Shown: positions 24,857 to 32,288 of the stretch, one piece after another | How positions within the stretch are numbered: position 1 is the stretch's first letter | Layout of the letters: each line of letters starts with the position of its first letter | DNA from: Puniceicoccales bacterium | GTDB taxonomy: Bacteria > Verrucomicrobiota > Verrucomicrobiia > Opitutales > UBA953 | Reading direction: 5' to 3' | Length of the DNA stretch: 33,087 nucleotides | NCBI GenBank assembly: GCA_031269335.1 | Contig: JAISZI010000069.1 | Coordinates: 1-33,087 of the forward strand | Notes under the pieces: generated by a model | The model's database searches: none | What the model saw: only the letters and a program-made list of their open reading frames with translations | Told to the model about the DNA's origin: nothing | Position numbers and translations under genes: made by a program

Positions 24857-26206
24857 ATGTCTAAAACGACTTCAAAAAAATTCCTTATTAAACGCTCCCA
24901 AACGCTCCGCCGCTACCCGCGCCGGATGCCACGCGGACCGCTTGCTCCGGCGAATATCTCGGCGCCGACATTGGTATTGGTGGCGTGCATCTTCGCGTCG
25001 TTGTTCGCGCTCTTCTTTTTCTCGTCGGAGCCGACGAGCAACGTGAAGCCGCCGCCAGTGTTGCCGCAGACAAGCGGCACCGGCGACGGCACTTCCTCTG
25101 CGTCGCCCGCCACCGCAAACACCGCTGTTCATCGCTCGACCGCCGGTGAGGCGCGTGTGCCGTCGGCGAAGCGCGTCGTTCGTGCCGGGCTGAATGCGTG
25201 GGCGGTGCTGGCAGTGCAAAAGGGTTGGTTCGCGGAGGAATTTGGTCCGCTCAACGCCGACATCGAACTCGTTGACCGGCGCGTCGTCGGCAACGCGGAG
25301 GCGGCGTTATTCGAGCGCGAGGACTTGCATATCGCCGAGCGGATGGCCTACCCGTCGCTGCAGCACAAGGCGAACGGGTTCGACTTCGTCGTCGTCTGGG
25401 CAAGCGGCGACTGCCACCCGCGCCGCGCCACGACGATTGTTAGTGCCAAATCCCCCATCAAAAATCTCGGCGAGCTGCGTGGAAAACGCCTTGGCGGGCA
25501 CCGTCTTGGCTGCCCTTATTTTGCGACCTACGAGGCACTTATCGCCGCCGGGGTGAAGCTGCAGACGAACCTGCGCAAGAATTACGACGTGAGTTTCGTC
25601 AACATCACCGGTCCCGCCGCCTTCAACGCCCTGATCGCGGGAGAACTCGACGCGCTCGCGACCCACATCGCGCTGCCCGACGCCACCACGCTGCTCCAAC
25701 GCGGCCTTATCCGTGAAATCGCCGCCGCCGTCCCCGGTGGTCAATACGCCACCGGCGGCGGGCGTGCGCTCGTCATCACCACGCGCCGCTACGCCAACAA
25801 GAACCCAGACCTCATCAGCGCCTACCTGCGCGTCTATGCCAAGGCGCGCCGCTACATCGTCGAAGGCAACCACTACGTTGAAGCCGCCGCCGCGCTCGCC
25901 GGGGCATACCGCATTCCCGCCGATGTCGCCGAGTTCGGCATCCGCGATGAGGCGTCGCTCTCCCTCAACACCGGTCGCCCCGACGCGCAGGAGACCATCG
26001 ACGGGCTGCACCGCTTTCTGAAATGGGCGGTGGAAAACGGCGACGACCTCTTCGGCACCAAGCCGCTCACCAAGCAGCAAGTCGAGGAGTTCGTTGACCG
26101 GCGTTTCTTCCAAGGCGGCAAATACTATGTCGAAACCGGCGGCAAACCGCACCCCAGCGAAATCTCCCCCCGCGACTACAAGTTCGCGCCAACAGCCCTG
26201 AAATAA
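24857..26206 (+). CDS. NitT/TauT/SsuA-like ABC transporter substrate-binding protein, membrane-anchored
   Basis: The 449-aa product has a basic N-terminus, one membrane segment (APTLVLVACIFASLFALFFF, residues 36-55) that looks like an uncleaved anchor, a Pro/Ser/Thr linker to about residue 95, and a periplasmic binding fold. Family features are RAGLNAWAVLAVQKGWFAEEFGPLNADIELV, an ISNLGELRGKRLGG-like step (IKNLGELRGKRLGG), FNALIAGELDALATHI and ISAYLRVYAKARRYI. This class binds small anions or organic molecules such as nitrate, sulfonates or pyrimidine precursors; the ligand here is unknown. ATG 24857 is chosen because upstream residues derive from the direct repeats. It heads an operon with permease, ATPase and an FtsX-type transporter. 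Confidence 0.88.
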   Translation: MSKTTSKKFLIKRSQTLRRYPRRMPRGPLAPANISAPTLVLVACIFASLFALFFFSSEPTSNVKPPPVLPQTSGTGDGTSSASPATANTAVHRSTAGEARVPSAKRVVRAGLNAWAVLAVQKGWFAEEFGPLNADIELVDRRVVGNAEAALFEREDLHIAERMAYPSLQHKANGFDFVVVWASGDCHPRRATTIVSAKSPIKNLGELRGKRLGGHRLGCPYFATYEALIAAGVKLQTNLRKNYDVSFVNITGPAAFNALIAGELDALATHIALPDATTLLQRGLIREIAAAVPGGQYATGGGRALVITTRRYANKNPDLISAYLRVYAKARRYIVEGNHYVEAAAALAGAYRIPADVAEFGIRDEASLSLNTGRPDAQETIDGLHRFLKWAVENGDDLFGTKPLTKQQVEEFVDRRFFQGGKYYVETGGKPHPSEISPRDYKFAPTALK

Positions 26207-26234
26207 CGGAACCTTCCGCCCGACCTTTTTCACA

Positions 26235-27074
26235 ATGAACCCGAAAACACTTTTTTCGTTTTTCCCGAAATGGCGCACGTTAGCGCGCCGCGCCCTGCCC
26301 TTCCTCTTGCCGGCGACGGTGTTCGCGCTGTGGCTTTACATCACCGGCACAACCGTCACCGAGACCAACGTGAACGGCGAGACCTTCGAGACACCGCTCA
26401 TCAACCCGCTCTTTTTGCCGCACCCCCTCACCGTTCTCGCCGGTTTCGGCGAGTTGTGGCGCGACCAGCTCTGGCTCGATTTTCGCATCAGCACCATCAC
26501 CGTGCTGCGCGGCTACGTCGCCGGCGCCACCATTGGCTTCACCACCGGCGCGGCGTGCGGCCTCTCGCGCAACGTCGAAAGCGCCCTCGCGCCGACTTTC
26601 AACACCCTGCGCCAAGTGCCCGGACTGGCGTGGTTGCCGCTGTTGATTTTGTGGTTCGGAGCGGGCGCCTCCGGCAAGACCGTCCTCATTGGGCTGGCGG
26701 TGTTCTTCCCCGTTTTTCTCAACACATTGCAAGCCATACGCGGCGTGGGGCACGAATACATCGAAGTCGGGCACATCTTTGGCTACGGGCGTCTGGGGCT
26801 GCTGCGGCGCATCGTGTTACCGGCGGCATTGCCGGGGATTTTCGTCGGGCTGCGCTACGGCGCCGGTGTAGCGTGGGCGGTGCTCGTCGTCGCCGAAATG
26901 CTTGGGGCGCGGCGCGGGCTGGGCTTCTTGCTCATGCGCTCGCAAGAGATGATGCACACAAACCACCTCTTCGTCCTCATTTTCCTAATCGGCGGCGTCG
27001 GCTTCTCCTTGGACTACGCCCTGCGCCGCGTCGAACGTCACCTCTTGCGCTGGAAACGCGGCTTCGAGGGATAA
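26235..27074 (+). CDS. NitT/TauT/SsuC-like ABC transporter permease
   Basis: The 279-aa inner-membrane protein belongs to the BPD_transp_1 family. It opens with a membrane segment (LPFLLPATVFALWLYI). The family core follows: ITVLRGYVAGATIGFTTGAACGLS, LRQVPGLAWLPLLILWFGAG and the EAA-type cytoplasmic loop EVGHIFGYGRLGLLRRIVLPAALPGIFVGLRYG that docks to the ATPase. RFGAGVAWAVLVVAEML-like residues and a last segment (LIGGVGFSLDYAL) complete it. It starts 28 bases after the binding-protein gene and 58 before the ATPase gene. Sequence and order fit SsuC/TauC, but the substrate is not implied. Confidence 0.93.
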   Translation: MNPKTLFSFFPKWRTLARRALPFLLPATVFALWLYITGTTVTETNVNGETFETPLINPLFLPHPLTVLAGFGELWRDQLWLDFRISTITVLRGYVAGATIGFTTGAACGLSRNVESALAPTFNTLRQVPGLAWLPLLILWFGAGASGKTVLIGLAVFFPVFLNTLQAIRGVGHEYIEVGHIFGYGRLGLLRRIVLPAALPGIFVGLRYGAGVAWAVLVVAEMLGARRGLGFLLMRSQEMMHTNHLFVLIFLIGGVGFSLDYALRRVERHLLRWKRGFEG

Positions 27075-27132
27075 CGCCGACAGCACCTCTTCCACGCCTG
27101 CCGAACAACACGACTTTCCGCCAACTTCCACG

Positions 27133-27981
27133 ATGAGCACACAATCCTTTTCAACTGCCGCCACTGTCAGCATCCGCAATCTCTCGAAAACCTTTGCCGC
27201 AACCGGTGATGCGAAAAAAAACAAACGCTCCGCCAACGGAGACGGCGGAATCGTCCGCGCCCTTGCGAACATCAACCTGGAAATCGCTCCCGGCTCGTTC
27301 ACGGTGCTCGTGGGCGCGAGCGGTTGCGGCAAGACAACGCTCTTGCGCATCATCGCCGGCCTCGAAACTGCCGACGCCGACGGCGGTTTCGCGCTCCTTG
27401 ACGGTGCGCCCGTGCGCGGTCCCGGTCCCGACAAGGGTCTCGTTTTCCAAGATCACCGTTTGCTCCCGTGGCTGACCGTCGCCGCCAACGTCGGCTTCGG
27501 TCTGGAGAACCTTCCCGCCGCCGAGCGCGAAGCCCGTGTCGCCCATTATATCGCGCTCGTCGGCCTGAACGAGTTCGCCGATGCGTGGCCTGCCCAGCTC
27601 AGCGGCGGAATGGCGCAGCGCGCCGCCATCGCCCGCGCCATCGCTTCCCGCCCGCGCATCCTGCTGCTTGACGAGCCACTGGGCGCCCTCGACGCCATCA
27701 CGCGCTTGCGCCTCCAAGCCGAATTGGAGCGCATCTGGCGCGAGGAGCAAATCACCGTCGTAATGGTCACGCACGATGTCGAGGAGGCGCTCTACCTCGG
27801 CGACACCGTCGTCGTCCTCTCCCCGCGCCCAGGGCATATCAAGCACATACAACCCGTCGCCATCGCCCGCCCACGCGAGCGCGAGAGCGCTGTTTTTCAA
27901 GAACTCCGCCGTCAACTGCTCGAAGAACTCGAGCTGCGATCTCACCCCGCCGGCGGCGACACCGCCGCTTACGAGATTTGA
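27133..27981 (+). CDS. NitT/TauT/SsuB-like ABC transporter ATP-binding protein
   Basis: The 282-aa product energises the importer. Motifs are Walker A GASGCGKTT (residues 61-69), Q-loop VFQDHRLLPWLTV, signature LSGGMAQRAAIARA, Walker B ILLLDEPLGALDA and switch His in VMVTHDVEEALYL. A Lys/Asn-rich insert (about residues 26-39) precedes the Walker A. DEPLGALDA and FQDHxLLPW are typical of the SsuB/TauB group. It ends four bases before the FtsX/LolD fusion gene, so the two are almost surely co-transcribed. Confidence 0.94.
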   Translation: MSTQSFSTAATVSIRNLSKTFAATGDAKKNKRSANGDGGIVRALANINLEIAPGSFTVLVGASGCGKTTLLRIIAGLETADADGGFALLDGAPVRGPGPDKGLVFQDHRLLPWLTVAANVGFGLENLPAAEREARVAHYIALVGLNEFADAWPAQLSGGMAQRAAIARAIASRPRILLLDEPLGALDAITRLRLQAELERIWREEQITVVMVTHDVEEALYLGDTVVVLSPRPGHIKHIQPVAIARPRERESAVFQELRRQLLEELELRSHPAGGDTAAYEI

Positions 27982-27985
27982 CGCA

Positions 27986-29965
27986 ATGAAAATGCGAACC
28001 GCCAAGCGGCTTTTCTGCGATGCGGCGCGTCTCGTCCGCCGCAGTATCGCGCACCGGTGGCGTCAATCGCTGGCGGCGATGCTCGTCACGGCACTTGGCG
28101 CGGCACTGCTCCTCGCGTTCGCCCTGCTGCGCGACGGTGCGGAAAACGCCCTTGAAGCCGGACGCCGTCGCCTCGGCGCCGACCTGCTCGTGCTCCCCGG
28201 AAACGCCGTCGGCGTGGACGCCGAACGCGTCCTCTTCGCCGGTGCGCCGCTCAACGTCTATATGCCGGAGGCGCTTGCAACGTCAGCGGCGACGCTCCCG
28301 GGCGTTGTGCACGTCGAACGTCAGTTTTTCACGCAGACGCTCAAACTCTCTTGCTGCAGCGGCGGCAGCGAAATCCGTCTGGTGGGCGTGGAGCCGAAGT
28401 CGCTGCGGCGCATGGCGGGAGACGGTGCGGAGGCAGGTAAAGTTGACGCCGTTTCGTTCGCCGTCCTCGGCAACAAGGTGCTTCAGGGCGTTGCCGCCGC
28501 CGGCGCCCGGGTGGAGCTGCTGGGGCGGGTGTTCACCGTCTCGCAACGGCTCGGCGAGACCGGCACCTCGCTCGACTTCTCCATTTTACTGCCCCTCGAC
28601 ACCGCCCGCACGCTCGCGGCCAACTCGCCCGCACTCGCCCAATGCTGGCGCGACGCCGGTGCTCCGCCCGCCCAACTCGTCTCCGCGCTGCTGCTTGAAG
28701 CCGCGCCGGGCACCGACCTCGACGCCCTCGCCCGCGCCGCAGCCAAACTCGGCGACGTCCGCGTCTTCCGTGCCGACAGCGTCTTCGCAAAGACGAAGAA
28801 GTTGCTGGATGCCACGCTGCTCGTCCTCGCCCTTGTCGGCAGCGCGGCGGCACTGGCGGGCGCGGCGGCGTTCGTGGCACAATTTGCCGCAAGCATCGCC
28901 GAGCGGGAAGGCGAGTGGGCACTTTACCGCGCCGTCGGTGCCACGCACCGCCACGTGCTCGCGATTATCGTTGGCGAAGCACTCACCCTCGCTGCCGCCG
29001 GTGCGCTGGCGGGCGTCCTCATCGGCATTGTCCTGCACCAAGCCGCCGCCGTCATTTTCCATAATGCCAGGGTACTGCCGCTCGAAACCAGTCTCGGCGC
29101 AACCGCGTTCGCCGCTGCCGCCGTTGTCGCGCTCTACGCCGCCGCCGGTGCCCTTGCCGCATTGCCGGCGGCACTGCGGATCGTGAGCAAAAAGGAGTCG
29201 CCGCGCTCCAATAACGCGCCGACGCCTTCCCTCGCCGCTTCCTCCGCCCGCCCTTCGCCTTCAACGACGCTCCTCCTCGGAGCCAGCAACATTTCGTTTT
29301 CCTACCACGCCGACGGAGCCGCTGTTGACGTGCTCGGCAGCGTTTCGCTGGAACTCCGCGCCAACGAAAGCGTCGCCCTCACAGGCGTCAGCGGCGGCGG
29401 CAAGACAACCCTGTTGAACATTCTCGGTCTCCTCCACGCACCTGACGGCGGTGTCGTCTCCATTCGCGAGACAGACGCGCCGCGCACCGACGTCGAGCGC
29501 GCCGCGCTGCGCAGCCGTGTTGTCGGCTACGTCTTCCAGAGTTCGCAGCTCGCACCCGCGCTGAGTGCCCGCGAAAACGTCCTTCTCCCCGCATGGCTCG
29601 CGGCTAATCTCGCGCCCGCCGATTACGACGCCGCCATCGCCCGCGCCGACGCCCTTCTCGCCGTCCTCGGTCTCACCGAGCGGGCGACACACCTGCCCCA
29701 CCAACTCAGCTTTGGGCAACGCCGCCGCGTCGCCATCGCCCGCGCCGTTCTTTTGCGCCCTGCCGTCCTCCTTGCCGACGAGCCAAGCAACGATCTCGAC
29801 CCCGCCACCGCCGCGATCGTCACCGACTTTCTCTTCGCGCAAGTCAGCGCCAACACCGCCGTTTTAATCGCCACCCACGACACGCAACTTGCCGCCCGCG
29901 CCAGCCGCCGCCTGCGCTTGGAAGACGGACGACTCACCGCCGATGCCGTTACAGAGCTGCGTTAG
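27986..29965 (+). CDS. FtsX-type permease fused to a C-terminal LolD-type ATPase
   Basis: The 659-aa chain begins with an FtsX/MacB-like permease: one membrane segment (about 30-48), an extracytoplasmic domain (about 50-270), then three segments (276-298, 326-355, 372-398). A Ser/Pro-rich linker leads to an ABC ATPase: Walker A GVSGGGKTT (467-475), Q-loop YVFQSSQLAPALS, signature LSFGQRRRVAIARA, Walker B VLLADEPSNDLDPA, and switch His631. In MacB the ATPase comes first; here the order is reversed. The extracytoplasmic domain has a Cys-Cys pair (C123, C124 in LSCCSGGSEIRLVGVEP), which may bind metal or form a disulfide. LolCDE/MacB-type machines act on periplasmic substrates or lipoproteins. 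ATG 27986 follows the importer ATPase by four bases; the 3' end overlaps the convergent activator gene by 17 bases. Confidence 0.9.
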   Translation: MKMRTAKRLFCDAARLVRRSIAHRWRQSLAAMLVTALGAALLLAFALLRDGAENALEAGRRRLGADLLVLPGNAVGVDAERVLFAGAPLNVYMPEALATSAATLPGVVHVERQFFTQTLKLSCCSGGSEIRLVGVEPKSLRRMAGDGAEAGKVDAVSFAVLGNKVLQGVAAAGARVELLGRVFTVSQRLGETGTSLDFSILLPLDTARTLAANSPALAQCWRDAGAPPAQLVSALLLEAAPGTDLDALARAAAKLGDVRVFRADSVFAKTKKLLDATLLVLALVGSAAALAGAAAFVAQFAASIAEREGEWALYRAVGATHRHVLAIIVGEALTLAAAGALAGVLIGIVLHQAAAVIFHNARVLPLETSLGATAFAAAAVVALYAAAGALAALPAALRIVSKKESPRSNNAPTPSLAASSARPSPSTTLLLGASNISFSYHADGAAVDVLGSVSLELRANESVALTGVSGGGKTTLLNILGLLHAPDGGVVSIRETDAPRTDVERAALRSRVVGYVFQSSQLAPALSARENVLLPAWLAANLAPADYDAAIARADALLAVLGLTERATHLPHQLSFGQRRRVAIARAVLLRPAVLLADEPSNDLDPATAAIVTDFLFAQVSANTAVLIATHDTQLAARASRRLRLEDGRLTADAVTELR

Positions 29966-30839
29966 TGGCACTGGCTTGGGCGGCGAGGGCGCGTCCGGCG
30001 TAAATGGCGGCACCGATTGCGCCGGCGTAGATGAGGTCAATTTTCGGACGTTGAAACTGCGCACCGAGGAGTTCTTCGAGGACGCGCCACATCCCGGGGT
30101 TGTTTGCGACTCCGCCGGTGAACGCCAATCCGGGCTGAATGCCGATGCGCCCAAGGAGATTCTTCACGCGCCGCGCCGCCGAGTAATGCACGCCAGCGGC
30201 GATGTTCGCCCGCGCTTCAAGATCGCCAGCACGCTCGCCTCGGGCGCGCAGCGAAATCATTTCACTCTCGGCAAAGACGACGCACTGGCTCGACACGGGC
30301 GCGGGGTTTTTCGCCTCAAGCGCGACGGGACCGAGTTCATCCAGCTCAATCCCCAACAGCACCGCCGCCTTTTCAAGAAAACGCCCCGTGCCGGCGGCGC
30401 ATTTGTCGTTCATCACGAACTCGATGACCTTGCCCGTGGCAGGGTCAATTTTGATCGCCTTCGAGTCCTGCCCGCCGATGTCAATGATGGTGCGCGTCTC
30501 CGGCAACGCCGCGTGCGCACCCATCGCGTGGCAACTGATTTCGGTGACGACCTTGTAGGGCGTCGTCTCGTATTTGAGCGAGATGCGCCCGTAGCCGGTG
30601 CCGGTGATGAAACCGAGGTCGTCGCGTCCCAGCCCGCTCTGCGCGAGCAGCAGTGCGAGCAACTCGTCGGCAGTCTCCTGCATAAAAAGACCGGTGGCGA
30701 CGAAGGCGGTGAACACGTCGTCGCCGCGCAAAAGGACGCCCTTGGAACCGCGCGAGCCGATGTCCAGCCCAACAACGGGTTTGAGCGGTGCGTAGTCCCA
30801 GCGGGAAGCTGTGGTGATGTCGAGTGCGTGATGCTGCAT
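29949..30839 (-). CDS. HgdC/BadF-type activator ATPase of 2-hydroxyacyl-CoA dehydratase-like reductases
   Basis: The 296-aa product is an ASKHA-fold ATPase that, in its family, forms a homodimer bridged by one [4Fe-4S] cluster and drives single electrons to a HgdB/BcrC/DCCP partner at the cost of ATP. Motifs are VVGLDIGSRGSKGVLL (phosphate 1), EISCHAMGA (C103, cluster ligand), IIDIGGQDSKAI (phosphate 2), VMNDKCAAGTGRFLE (C147, second ligand), CVVFAESEMISL and FTGGVANN (adenosine). All key residues are present. The only partner in the window is the HgdB-like domain at 23.4-24.6 kb, on the far side of the transporter operon. A palindrome related to those of the divergent control region lies 39 bases upstream. 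Confidence 0.95.
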   Translation of the reverse strand: MQHHALDITTASRWDYAPLKPVVGLDIGSRGSKGVLLRGDDVFTAFVATGLFMQETADELLALLLAQSGLGRDDLGFITGTGYGRISLKYETTPYKVVTEISCHAMGAHAALPETRTIIDIGGQDSKAIKIDPATGKVIEFVMNDKCAAGTGRFLEKAAVLLGIELDELGPVALEAKNPAPVSSQCVVFAESEMISLRARGERAGDLEARANIAAGVHYSAARRVKNLLGRIGIQPGLAFTGGVANNPGMWRVLEELLGAQFQRPKIDLIYAGAIGAAIYAGRALAAQASATNAAL

Positions 30840-30877
30840 TAGAAGGATTAGAGAAAAGGAAGGCGCGGAAAGTTACG

Positions 30878-30892
30878 TTATTAAGTAAAGAA
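30878..30892. promoter_or_regulatory. Degenerate palindrome upstream of the activator gene
   Basis: TTATTAAGTAAAGAA matches TTCTTTGGTAAAGAA at 11 of 15 positions. Together with its right flank (GTAAAGAATACAAG against GTAAAGAATGCAAG at 24723) it agrees at 13 of 14. The right arm is intact and the left arm has two changes. Probably a weaker site for the same regulator. Confidence 0.45.
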
Positions 30893-30945
30893 TACAAGAA
30901 ATAAAATCGTGCCGCCGCTCGCCTCGTTTCGGCGGCAAACGATCA

Positions 30946-31009
30946 GGACCATTTTCGCGGCAATCGCAAAACGGTCTGGACTATTTTGCGACATACGCGA
31001 AAATGGTCC
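30946..31009. promoter_or_regulatory. Tandem palindromes overlapping the AAA ATPase start
   Basis: GGACCATTTTCGCG (30946-30959) and CGCGAAAATGGTCC (30996-31009) are perfect 14-bp inverted repeats. Inside are CGCAAAA (30965-30971) and TTTTGCG (30984-30990), with equal 5-base spacers on both sides. The same bases can be read as two tandem imperfect palindromes, each beginning GGAC and ending GGTC. The first possible ATG of the ATPase gene (31003) lies in the right arm. Operator, mRNA hairpin over the start, or the end of a small mobile unit are all possible. Confidence 0.7.
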
Positions 31010-32217
31010 CCATGGAAACTCGCCCTCGGCTCTACGATTCCATCTTGCGGGAACACTTTTCGCGGACCGGCAAAATGGCGTTTTTGAGCGGCGCACGCCA
31101 AGTCGGCAAAACGACGGCGGCTCGCTCGCTCGCCACGCAGTATTTGTCGTGGGACAACATGGACGACCGGCACGTTATGCAACACGGCACGGGGGCGCTC
31201 GCCGATGCTGTTGGTCTGGGCGCAGTCAGCGAAGAGCCGCCCATCGTCGTCCTTGACGAAATTCACAAATACTCCCGCTGGAAAACGCTCGTGAAGGGCT
31301 TCTACGACTCCTACGGCGAACGGGCAAAAATCATCGTCACAGGCAGCGCACGGCTTGATGACTATCGGCGCGGCGGCGACAGCATTATGGGGCGTTACCG
31401 GCTCTACCGCGTTCACCCGTGGTCGGTGGCGGAGTGCGTCCGCACCGACGTGCCGCCGGAGGAGAACTTCATTCGCGAACCGTCGCCGGTTGACGATGAC
31501 GACTGGGCGGCGCTCTTGCAGCACGGTGGTTTCCCGGAGCCGTTTATCATGCGCGACAACCGGACGTCCCGCCAATGGCGGCGGCTGTTGCACGAGCAAC
31601 TTGCCAAGGAAGATTTGCGCGAACTCTCGCGGGTTCAGGAACTCGGCGCCATAGAGACGTTGATGCTCGTCCTCGCCGGGCGTTCCGGCGGGCAACTCGT
31701 TTTCAGCAATCTTTCCAACGAACTCGGCGTCGCCGTGGACACCGTGAAACGCTGGGTCGAACTGCTCGTGCGGCTGCACCACGGCTTCCTCGTGCGCCCG
31801 TGGTTCACGAACGTCGCCAAGGCACTGCGCAAGGAACCAAAATGGTATCTGCGCGACTGGTCGGGCATCGCCGACGCCGGCGGGCGGGCGGAGACGCTTG
31901 TGGCGTGCCACCTCTTGAAAGCGGTCGAGGGCTGGACCGACCTCGGCTTCGGCACGTTCGAGTTGCGTTACCTGCGCGACAAGATGAAGCGCAAAGTGGA
32001 CTTCATCGTCATTCGCGACGGCAAGCCGTGGTTTATGGTTGAGGCAAAACAGACCGCCGCGCCGCTCTCGCCCGCACTGGCGCATTTTCAAAAACAAACC
32101 AACGCCAAACACGCCTTCCAAGTGGAGTTGGACGCACCGTTCGTCGCCGCCGACTGCTTCGCGCAAACCGCCCCCGTGCGCGTCCCGGCAAGAACGCTGT
32201 TCAGCCAACTGCTGTGA
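31003..32217 (+). CDS. AAA family ATPase with DUF4143 domain
   Basis: The product of 404 aa (401 if the ATG at 31012 is used) has an N-terminal AAA_14 domain: Walker A SGARQVGKTT, Walker B PIVVLDEIHKY and sensor IIVTGSARLD. A winged-helix region follows (LSNELGVAVDTVKRWVELL), then a C-terminal DUF4143-type domain with KVDFIVIRDGKPWFMVEAK, resembling the D-E-x-K core of nuclease folds. Such ATPases are common, often multi-copy accessory genes of unknown role; nucleic-acid association is suspected. The start codon region overlaps a strong tandem palindrome, suggesting self-regulation. Intact length. Confidence 0.88.
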   Translation: MVPMETRPRLYDSILREHFSRTGKMAFLSGARQVGKTTAARSLATQYLSWDNMDDRHVMQHGTGALADAVGLGAVSEEPPIVVLDEIHKYSRWKTLVKGFYDSYGERAKIIVTGSARLDDYRRGGDSIMGRYRLYRVHPWSVAECVRTDVPPEENFIREPSPVDDDDWAALLQHGGFPEPFIMRDNRTSRQWRRLLHEQLAKEDLRELSRVQELGAIETLMLVLAGRSGGQLVFSNLSNELGVAVDTVKRWVELLVRLHHGFLVRPWFTNVAKALRKEPKWYLRDWSGIADAGGRAETLVACHLLKAVEGWTDLGFGTFELRYLRDKMKRKVDFIVIRDGKPWFMVEAKQTAAPLSPALAHFQKQTNAKHAFQVELDAPFVAADCFAQTAPVRVPARTLFSQLL

Positions 32218-32288
32218 GCGGCGGCGTTTGCGCGGTGGCGGCGGTTAGGCGGTTAGGAAGGCGAGGCGGGTGAATAATGCAAAGGAAT

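Noticed and set aside
26270-27136. 288-codon Arg/His-rich frame overlapping the permease
   Set aside because: Same strand, shifted frame of a clear permease gene; composition is not protein-like.
24508-30839. A classical 2-hydroxyacyl-CoA dehydratase operon
   Set aside because: Only one HgdB-like subunit is present; there is no HgdA-like subunit, CoA transferase or acyl-CoA dehydrogenase nearby.
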